Below, piece by piece: positions 59,247-64,000 of a DNA stretch of 64,000 bases (positions are counted from its first letter, which is position 1; every line of letters starts with the position of its first letter). The notes beneath the pieces are model-generated. The model ran no database searches and was not told where the DNA came from. It saw nothing but the letters and a program-made list of their open reading frames with translations. The stretch lies in NCBI RefSeq assembly GCF_007971225.1, contig NZ_CP042435.1, forward strand, positions 3,909,501-3,973,500. Direction: 5' to 3'. A program made the translations under genes and the position numbers. This stretch comes from Panacibacter ginsenosidivorans. GTDB taxonomy: Bacteria > Bacteroidota > Bacteroidia > Chitinophagales > Chitinophagaceae.

Positions 59247-59394
59247 GCCAAAATTAGGATGCATCTTTTATTTGCATCATTTTGGCCAACTTACCAAAAG
59301 CAAAGTTTCAACGGATCATTTACAGGTATACTAAAATGAATTTTTTAACAGCAAACTTTCATAATAATACCCGGTTATATAGCGGGTGTTTTTT
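59247..59394 (+). ncRNA. Candidate small RNA with its own terminator
   Basis: The gap between tRNA-His and the dodecin gene holds GCCAAAAT...ATGCA...TGCAT...ATTTTGGC (59247-59286), a long imperfect hairpin. About 80 bases later come ACCCG and CGGGT (59369-59387) followed by GTTTTTTGTTTT, a plus-strand terminator. No plus-strand gene precedes it; both neighbours are on the minus strand. This supports a short plus-strand transcript, but no promoter is clear. Confidence 0.35.
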
Positions 59395-59408
59395 GTTTTC
59401 CAATTCCT

Positions 59409-59621
59409 TTAAATGGGTGATGAATCGAGCCTGAAAGAAATATTACAAATAACCCCAAATGTTGTAATGTTTCCACCCTTTACATGTGCTTTAATATCTT
59501 TTACCCAAACAGAATCAATGTTGCGGATGGTTTTGGATGCTTCTTTTACAGCGTTTCGTATAGCATCATCTATACTTACTTCTGAAGATGCAATCACTTC
59601 GATAACTTTTACAAGTGGCAT
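59409..59621 (-). CDS. Dodecin family protein
   Basis: A 70-residue flavin-storage protein that forms dodecameric hollow spheres binding FMN, riboflavin or CoA-linked ligands. The N-terminus MPLVKVIEVIASSEVSIDDA and the core NAVKEASKTIRNIDSVWVKD (near 23-42) match the family, including the Trp that stacks on flavin. The C-terminus KGGNITTFGVICNISFRLDS is the last two strands. Length is typical. Transcribed alone. Confidence 0.9.
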   Translation of the reverse strand: MPLVKVIEVIASSEVSIDDAIRNAVKEASKTIRNIDSVWVKDIKAHVKGGNITTFGVICNISFRLDSSPI

Positions 59622-59707
59622 AGCAATGTTTTAAATTAATGAGTGTAAATGTTGTTGAGCGGAAGATACAAAGGCAGCATTAAATACAAAAATTCTTTTG
59701 TTGTTTA

Positions 59708-60565
59708 TTAGCTTGTGGCTACTTCTTTTTCCCAACCTGTTTCTTTTAGTGCAGGGTCTTTTTCTTTTTTTAGGAAGTCACCATCAGTTGAAGCGCCGCC
59801 AATCGCAGCATCCATCAACGCACTGTCTGGTACTATTTTTACCGGTTCTCTCCACGAAGTACTTTCATCATTGTATGCATGATTACTTAATGAATTATAA
59901 CAGGAGATGAGAGACCATCTTGGTTTATCGCTGAGATTGGCTTCGCTGCGGTGTAAAATATTGCTGTGAAAGAATAAGGCATCTCCCGGTTCTATTTCTA
60001 CATATACATGTTCCATTGTTTGCAGTGCATTATTTACCATGGTCATATCTGCACCCACCTGTTCACCACTAAAGCCGTGGTTCACGCGTCCCATTTTGTG
60101 TGAGCCCTTTATTACCTGTAAGCATCCATTGGCTTTATTCGCTTCTGTTAACGCAATCATTACGCTCACCAATTGGTCCGGAAAAAGAAACTGGTTCTTG
60201 TACCAGTAACCGTAATCCTGGTGCCATTCCCAGGCGCCGCCAACCCGTGGCTCTTTTTGCATAAGCTTTGTATGAAAATGACAAACAGGACTATCACTGT
60301 CTAATAATTTGCCAACGGATTTTACCATTCTTTCGCTGCGGAGCAACATACTATAAACGTCATTACCCGGTGTAAACCACAACGTAAGTTTTGTTTTGCG
60401 TCCGCTTTGATCATTCAAATCAACTGCATTTTCTTTTACCACTGCATCTCCGGTTGCAATGCTATAAAGCTTATCAATTTCCTGTTTGCTGAAGAAATTC
60501 TTTACAATTACATAGCCATCTTTATGAAAGGCTTTCACATCAGCATCGTTAAGTATTTGTGCCAT
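59708..60565 (-). CDS. Phytanoyl-CoA dioxygenase (PhyH) family protein
   Basis: A 285-residue Fe(II)/2-oxoglutarate-dependent dioxygenase. The metal ligands are His and Asp in EWHQDYGYWYK (near 118) and the distal His in FFHSNILHRSEAN (near 206); the 2-oxoglutarate Arg is in KPRWSLISCYN (near 220). The N-terminus FHKDGYVIVKNFFS is a standard PhyH start. Relatives act on phytanoyl-CoA, ectoine or halogenated substrates; I cannot tell which applies. The gap upstream (60566-60925) carries repeat arm V and the rpsF leader. Confidence 0.9.
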   Translation of the reverse strand: MAQILNDADVKAFHKDGYVIVKNFFSKQEIDKLYSIATGDAVVKENAVDLNDQSGRKTKLTLWFTPGNDVYSMLLRSERMVKSVGKLLDSDSPVCHFHTKLMQKEPRVGGAWEWHQDYGYWYKNQFLFPDQLVSVMIALTEANKANGCLQVIKGSHKMGRVNHGFSGEQVGADMTMVNNALQTMEHVYVEIEPGDALFFHSNILHRSEANLSDKPRWSLISCYNSLSNHAYNDESTSWREPVKIVPDSALMDAAIGGASTDGDFLKKEKDPALKETGWEKEVATS

Positions 60566-60756
60566 AAAATAATTTTTTTGATGATATTAAAATTACACTG
60601 ACCACTTTAAGCGGGGATAAATGTAAAACAATTGCACCTGTAAAATGTACTGATATTTCTAATCTTTGATAAAGTTTGCCTTAATCATTTACTGCGGTGG
60701 TTTTGCTGATAAACTACTGATTATCAAATATTACAAAACCTCATATGCCTGTTCAG

Positions 60757-60832
60757 TATTGAACAGAACGTACAAGAGTGCGACGCAACTGAAGCTTCAT
60801 CTTTTTACTTTTGCCGGGTTAAAAAACAAATA
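60757..60832 (-). repeat. Dispersed repeat, solitary type 1 arm (V)
   Basis: GTACAAGAGTGCGACGCAAC (60770-60789) is followed by TGAAGCTTCATC and CCGGGTTAAAAAAC, the outer arm. It lies in the leader region upstream of rpsF. Confidence 0.82.
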
Positions 60833-60877
60833 CCAAAAATTACTGAGTTCCAGCTCCAATAATCCAATTGCTTCCCT

Positions 60878-60885
60878 TACCTTTG
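60878..60885 (+). promoter_or_regulatory. Possible -7 box of the rpsF operon
   Basis: TACCTTTG matches TAnnTTTG exactly and lies 40 bases before the rpsF ATG. No TTG is found at the right distance upstream, so the match is partial. Confidence 0.4.
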
Positions 60886-60925
60886 CCGCCCGAAAATCTA
60901 TTTAATAACAAAAAATTTCAGGGTA

Positions 60926-61282
60926 ATGAACAATTACGAATTGATGGTGATTTTTACCCCTGTGCTTTCTGAGGAAGAATTTAAAGCTGCCCAGAAAAAG
61001 TACGCCGACTATATAATTGAGCACGGCGGAAGCATTACGCACAGCAATCCCTGGGGTCTGAAATCACTGGCGTATCCTGTCCAGAAGAAAACCACAGGTA
61101 TTTACTGGGTTCTGGAATACAGTGCGCCATCCAGCTTCAATGAGAAGTTTAAAGTACAAATGCTACGTGACGAGCATATGATGCGTCACATGATCACTGC
61201 ACTCGATAAATACGCCGTCGAGTACAATGCCAAAAAGAGAAGTGGTGTACCTACAGGAATTGAAAAAGTAGCAACCATATAA
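60926..61282 (+). CDS. rpsF: 30S ribosomal protein S6
   Basis: 118 residues. The S6 fold is shown by MNNYELMVIFTPVLSEEEFK, ADYIIEHGGSITHSNPWGLK and SLAYPVQKKTTGIYWVLEY. S6 binds next to S18 on the 30S platform, and rpsR follows 3 bases after the stop, the usual pair. The C-terminal extension (YNAKKRSGVPTGIEKVA) is a little longer than in E. coli's core domain, which is normal in this phylum. Confidence 0.97.
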   Translation: MNNYELMVIFTPVLSEEEFKAAQKKYADYIIEHGGSITHSNPWGLKSLAYPVQKKTTGIYWVLEYSAPSSFNEKFKVQMLRDEHMMRHMITALDKYAVEYNAKKRSGVPTGIEKVATI

Positions 61283-61285
61283 ATC

Positions 61286-61552
61286 ATGGCAAAGGCAAAC
61301 GAAATAAAATACCTTACGGCGATAAAGCAGGAAAAACCTAAAAAGAAATTCTGCCGTTTCAAAAAGTATGGTATAAAATACATCGACTACAAAGACATCG
61401 AGTTCCTGAAGAAATTCATCAACGAGCAGGGTAAAATTCTTCCCCGCCGTTTATCAGGTAACTCTTTAAAATATCAGCGCAAGGTTTCAGATGCCATTAA
61501 AAAGGCACGCCAGATGGCACTGTTACCTTTTGTAACTGATCTTTTGAAATAG
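61286..61552 (+). CDS. rpsR: 30S ribosomal protein S18
   Basis: 88 residues. The family core is complete: [40 protein letters not shown] and [10 protein letters not shown]. The N-terminal 20 residues ([19 protein letters not shown]) are a basic extension. It lies between rpsF and rplI in the standard S6-S18-L9 operon. Confidence 0.97.
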   Translation: MAKANEIKYLTAIKQEKPKKKFCRFKKYGIKYIDYKDIEFLKKFINEQGKILPRRLSGNSLKYQRKVSDAIKKARQMALLPFVTDLLK

Positions 61553-61644
61553 AATAATTAGTAACCATCCCTAATCCGTTTTACAGCGGAGACAGTCTAA
61601 ATCAAATTCACCGATTGGGCTCTTGGGAACTAAAAAACAAAACA

Positions 61645-62091
61645 ATGCAGGTAATATTAATCCAGGATGTAGATACACTGGGCCAGGCAAATGAAGCGGT
61701 TAAGGTAAAGAACGGCTATGCCCGTAATTATTTGATCCCCCGGAAACTTGCGGTAGAAGCAAGCCCTTCTAATCTTAAACAATTAGAAGAAAAGCTGAAA
61801 GTAAAAGCCAGAAAAGAAGCTGCAATGCTGGCGCAGGTTAAACAGGTAATTGCTGCTTTACAAAGCGGCCCTGTAAAGATCGGTGCAAAAACAGGCACCA
61901 GCGGCAAGATCTTCGGAAGCGTTACAGCTCTTCAGATTGCACGCGCTATCAAAGATCAGAAAGGTTATGAGATCGATCGCAAACGCATCACCATCGTTGA
62001 TGAGGTGAAAGAATTAGGCACTTACAAATCTTCTATCGATTTCGGCGGCGGCAACGTTGCAGAAATGGAATTCGAAGTGGTAGGCGAATAA
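61645..62091 (+). CDS. rplI: 50S ribosomal protein L9
   Basis: About 148 residues from the ATG at 61645 (MQVILIQDVDTLGQANEAVK); an in-frame ATG 10 codons earlier gives a non-family extension. The N-terminal domain includes VKNGYARNYLIPRKLAVEAS, the long connecting helix LKQLEEKLKVKARKEAAMLA, and a C-terminal domain with GKIFGSVTALQIARAI. It is followed by a clear terminator. Confidence 0.96.
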   Translation: MQVILIQDVDTLGQANEAVKVKNGYARNYLIPRKLAVEASPSNLKQLEEKLKVKARKEAAMLAQVKQVIAALQSGPVKIGAKTGTSGKIFGSVTALQIARAIKDQKGYEIDRKRITIVDEVKELGTYKSSIDFGGGNVAEMEFEVVGE

Positions 62092-62125
62092 TTCGCTCTA
62101 ACGTCTACATACAGTTTACATTATA

Positions 62126-62155
62126 AGACCATCACATTTTTGTGGTGGTTTTTTG
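62126..62155 (+). terminator. Rho-independent terminator after rplI
   Basis: ACCATCAC and GTGGTGGT pair around ATTTTT, followed by TTTTTTG. It lies about 35 bases after the rplI stop and closes the rpsF-rpsR-rplI operon. Confidence 0.82.
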
Positions 62156-62189
62156 TTTGATCTAACTGTTTTCTATCCGACCATTTTTC

Positions 62190-62254
62190 TTTTGAACCCA
62201 ACTTTTGAATTCTATAGCATCGCCTCTTGCGTCGCACACTTCAGCGCTCCAAAC
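62190..62254 (+). repeat. Dispersed repeat, solitary type 1 arm (W)
   Basis: TTTTGAACCCAAC and TCTATAGCATCGCC lead into TTGCGTCGCACACTTCAGC (62227-62245). The end resembles units E and M in replacing TTGTAC with TTC-G/A-GC. It lies before the pdhB promoter. Confidence 0.75.
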
Positions 62255-62279
62255 ATTTATCAGCAAAGCAAAACGTCCT

Positions 62280-62312
62280 TTGTATTTTATAACCTATAAA
62301 CCTATATTTTTG
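62280..62312 (+). promoter_or_regulatory. Bacteroidota-type promoter before pdhB
   Basis: TTG at 62280-62282, a 22-base spacer and TATTTTTG at 62305-62312 fit TTG-N17-23-TAnnTTTG. The pdhB ATG follows 46 bases later. Confidence 0.55.
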
Positions 62313-62358
62313 CATCCCGTAACAATCAGGATTTAAGCGCACAAACCAATTATAAACT

Positions 62359-63345
62359 ATGCGACAAATTGCTTTTCGTGAGGCCATCCGTGAGGCCATG
62401 AACGAAGAAATGAGAAGAGACGACAGGGTATTTTTGATGGGTGAAGAAGTTGCCGAATACAACGGCGCTTACAAAGTAAGCCAGGGTATGCTGGCAGAAT
62501 TTGGTCCAAAACGTGTAATTGATACACCTATTGCAGAGCTTGGTTTTACTGCTATCGGTGTGGGTGCGGCGCAAAACGGGTTACGGCCTATTGTTGAATA
62601 TATGACCTGGAACTTTGCTGTATTGGCGTTAGACCAGATCTTAAATACAGGTTCTAAAATGCTTGCCATGAGTGGCGGTCAGCTTGGTTGTCCCATCGTT
62701 TTTCGTGGTGGCAACGGCAGCGCAGGTCAGCTTGGTGCACAACACTCTACAGCTTTTGAAAGTTACTATGCAAATATTCCCGGTATAAAAGTGGTTTCGC
62801 CTTCTACACCTTACGATGCTAAAGGTTTATTGAAACAAGCCATCCGTTATGAAGAAGATCCGGTAATATATATGGAAAGTGAAGTAATGTATGGTGATAA
62901 AGGCGAAGTACCTGAAGAAGAATATTACATTCCATTGGGCAAAGCCGATGTAAAAAAACAAGGCCGCGATGTGACCATCGTTTCTTATAATAAAATGATG
63001 AAAGTGGCTTTAAGTGCTGCTGCTGAGTTAGAGAAAGAAGGTGTAAGCGCAGAAGTTATTGATCTCAGAACGATTCGTCCATTAGATTGGCAAACGATTC
63101 TTGACAGTGTAAAGAAAACAAACCGTTTGGTAATTGTTGAAGAACAATGGCCTATGTGTTCTGTTTCTTCTGAAATTTCGTACCGCATTCAGAAGGAAGG
63201 TTTCGATTATCTTGATGCACCCATCCGTCGCATCACCAGTGCGGATGCACCTATGCACTATGCGCCAAATCTTGCCGCTGCTTACCTCCCGGATGTACCA
63301 CGCACAGTAAAACTGGTAAAAGAAGTGATGTATATGAAAAAGTAG
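62359..63345 (+). CDS. pdhB: Pyruvate dehydrogenase complex E1 component, beta subunit
   Basis: 328 residues. Transketolase central and C-terminal domains: MRQIAFREAIREAMNEEM, FLMGEEVAEYNGAYKVSQG (the Glu that activates thiamine diphosphate near residue 29), DTPIAELGFTAIGVGAA and GQLGAQHSTAFESYY. The C-terminal half begins near DVTIVSYNKMMKVA. Together with an E1 alpha subunit (not in the window) it decarboxylates pyruvate for the E2 lipoyl domain. The GQHSQ-like motif favours pyruvate over branched-chain substrates, but some uncertainty about the 2-oxo acid remains. Single gene with its own promoter and terminator. Confidence 0.93.
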   Translation: MRQIAFREAIREAMNEEMRRDDRVFLMGEEVAEYNGAYKVSQGMLAEFGPKRVIDTPIAELGFTAIGVGAAQNGLRPIVEYMTWNFAVLALDQILNTGSKMLAMSGGQLGCPIVFRGGNGSAGQLGAQHSTAFESYYANIPGIKVVSPSTPYDAKGLLKQAIRYEEDPVIYMESEVMYGDKGEVPEEEYYIPLGKADVKKQGRDVTIVSYNKMMKVALSAAAELEKEGVSAEVIDLRTIRPLDWQTILDSVKKTNRLVIVEEQWPMCSVSSEISYRIQKEGFDYLDAPIRRITSADAPMHYAPNLAAAYLPDVPRTVKLVKEVMYMKK

Positions 63346-63380
63346 AAAGCTTTATATAACGTAACTAAACTATATTATCA

Positions 63381-63412
63381 ATCCCGCTGCCACAAATGCA
63401 CGGGTTTTTTTA
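63381..63412 (+). terminator. Rho-independent terminator after pdhB
   Basis: ATCCCG and CGGGTT form a short stem with a 14-base loop containing CTGCCACAAATGCA, followed by TTTTTTTATTTT. It lies about 40 bases after the pdhB stop. Confidence 0.65.
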
Positions 63413-63413
63413 T

Positions 63414-63478
63414 TTTATTTTGAACCAAATTACATTACTACTATGATGCTTTGCTTGCGTCGCACCCTTGTACATTCT
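63414..63478 (+). repeat. Dispersed repeat, solitary type 1 arm (X), overlapping a receptor gene start
   Basis: TTTTGAACCAAAT and CTACTATGATGCTTTGC lead into TTGCGTCGCACCCTTGTAC (63455-63473). The arm contains the ATGATG and the following codons of the next gene. Confidence 0.82.
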
Positions 63479-64000
63479 AATCAATATTCAGCTAATTACA
63501 GTTTGGTTGTTTGCTTATTACTATGCAGTATAATGTGCACTGCACAAAATAATAATGCTACTTCATCAGATACAGCATCCTTAAATGCAGTAACCGTTAC
63601 CGCATTTGCATCAGGTTTAAAATGGAAAGATGTACCAGCTTCTGTTGCTCTGTTAAACAAACAACAGTTGATGCGTTATGATGGAACTTCGATGGTTCCT
63701 TTATTAAATACAATTGCAGGTGTAAGAATGGAAGAACGTTCTCCCGGTAGTTACCGTCTTTCCATGCGGGGTAGCTTATTACGTTCTCCGTTTGGTGTAC
63801 GGAATGTGAAAATATATATGGATGATGTGCCATTAACAGATGCAACGGGCAACACTTATTTAAATCTTATTGATCTTAATGAACTCTCCTCAATCGAAAT
63901 TATAAAAGGACCATCTTCCAGTTTTTATGGAGCCAATACCGGAGGCGCAGTTATTTTAAATACAGATGATAAACGCGGTATAGATGCAGGTCTTAGTGGT
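63443..64000 (+). CDS. TonB-dependent receptor (partial, cut by window edge)
   Basis: The open frame from ATG 63443 reads MMLCLRRTLVHSNQYSANYS and then a hydrophobic stretch VVCLLLCSIMCTAQ, a plausible signal peptide ending near residue 34. Next come VTVTAFASGLKWKDVPASVA, the region that contacts the plug, and plug-domain hallmarks LLNTIAGVRMEERSPGSYRL, FGVRNVKIYMDDVPLTDA and SIEIIKGPSSSFYGANTGG. The barrel lies beyond the window. The first ten or so codons, including the start and the twin Arg, come from repeat arm X; a TTG at 63503 (MVVCLLLCSIM) is the alternative start. Ligand unknown. Confidence 0.85.
   Translation, partial: MMLCLRRTLVHSNQYSANYSLVVCLLLCSIMCTAQNNNATSSDTASLNAVTVTAFASGLKWKDVPASVALLNKQQLMRYDGTSMVPLLNTIAGVRMEERSPGSYRLSMRGSLLRSPFGVRNVKIYMDDVPLTDATGNTYLNLIDLNELSSIEIIKGPSSSFYGANTGGAVILNTDDKRGIDAGLSG

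Noticed and set aside
61615-61644. Upstream in-frame start for rplI giving MGSWELKNKT
   Set aside because: The extension is absent from the L9 family; the ATG at 61645 gives the conserved MQVILI start.
3950-63478. CRISPR array as an explanation for the regularly recurring cores
   Set aside because: The copies are kilobases apart, occur in inverted pairs and have no spacer-repeat periodicity; no cas genes are present.
3950-63478. The palindromic arms as ordinary rho-independent terminators
   Set aside because: Several genes have separate, clear terminators next to a unit (ftsZ with M, 54547-55065 with T, rplI with W), and arms also lie upstream of genes and in divergent gaps.

Overview
The window looks like a chromosomal segment of a Bacteroidota bacterium, most likely a Chitinophagaceae-type member. 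This rests on the SusC/SusD pair and several TonB-dependent receptors, the Bacteroidota-style promoters (TTG-N19-22-TAnnTTTG before ruvC and pdhB), the general lack of Shine-Dalgarno sequences, a long-tailed FtsZ, and a division and cell-wall (dcw) cluster without murF or ddl. The species assignment is inference.

Layout. 1-3783: a two-component pair on the minus strand, a large soluble multi-PAS histidine kinase and a response regulator cut by the window edge. 4176-7012: pruA, a small unknown gene and ispD (plus). 7097-13597: an acyltransferase-like protein, an M1 peptidase with a barrel-like tail, a polyprenyl-phosphate sugar transferase and a Gfo/Idh/MocA oxidoreductase (all minus). 13856-17665: a small unknown, pbpC (plus) and a rhomboid protease (minus). 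18236-35807: the dcw cluster mraZ-rsmH-ftsL-ftsI-murE-mraY-murD-ftsW-murG-murC-ftsQ-ftsA-ftsZ, all plus, closed by a terminator. 36091-41113: a small secreted protein, a TIGR01777-type SDR, an ABC exporter pair, ruvC, a small membrane protein and a HIT hydrolase.

41226-53736 is the main accessory region, entirely on the minus strand. It holds an FG-GAP/ASPIC protein, a SusC/SusD pair whose SusC is frameshifted, four AhpD/carboxymuconolactone-decarboxylase paralogues around an MFS transporter, and two paralogous small proteins placed on either side of the SusCD/AhpD block. 53876-59059 carries greA, an unknown, an outer-membrane receptor and a DUF445 protein. 59118-60565 carries tRNA-His, a dodecin and a PhyH-type dioxygenase. 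60926-63345 carries rpsF-rpsR-rplI and pdhB. The window ends inside another TonB-dependent receptor.

The most striking structure is a dispersed family of palindromic repeats seen at 24 loci, almost all between genes. Each arm carries a core TTGCGTCGCACTCTTGTAC (end type 1) or TTGTGTCACTCACTTGTAC (end type 2). The 12 paired units enclose unrelated, often hairpin-forming interiors of about 35-270 bp; the 12 solitary arms are all type 1. Five copies sit in gaps of the dcw cluster in one orientation. One appears to supply the GTG start of ftsL, and another the start and first residues of the last receptor's signal peptide. A second, GC-rich mini-element lies just before murE, murG and ftsQ and has been absorbed into the N-terminus of murD. 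No transposase is visible in the window.
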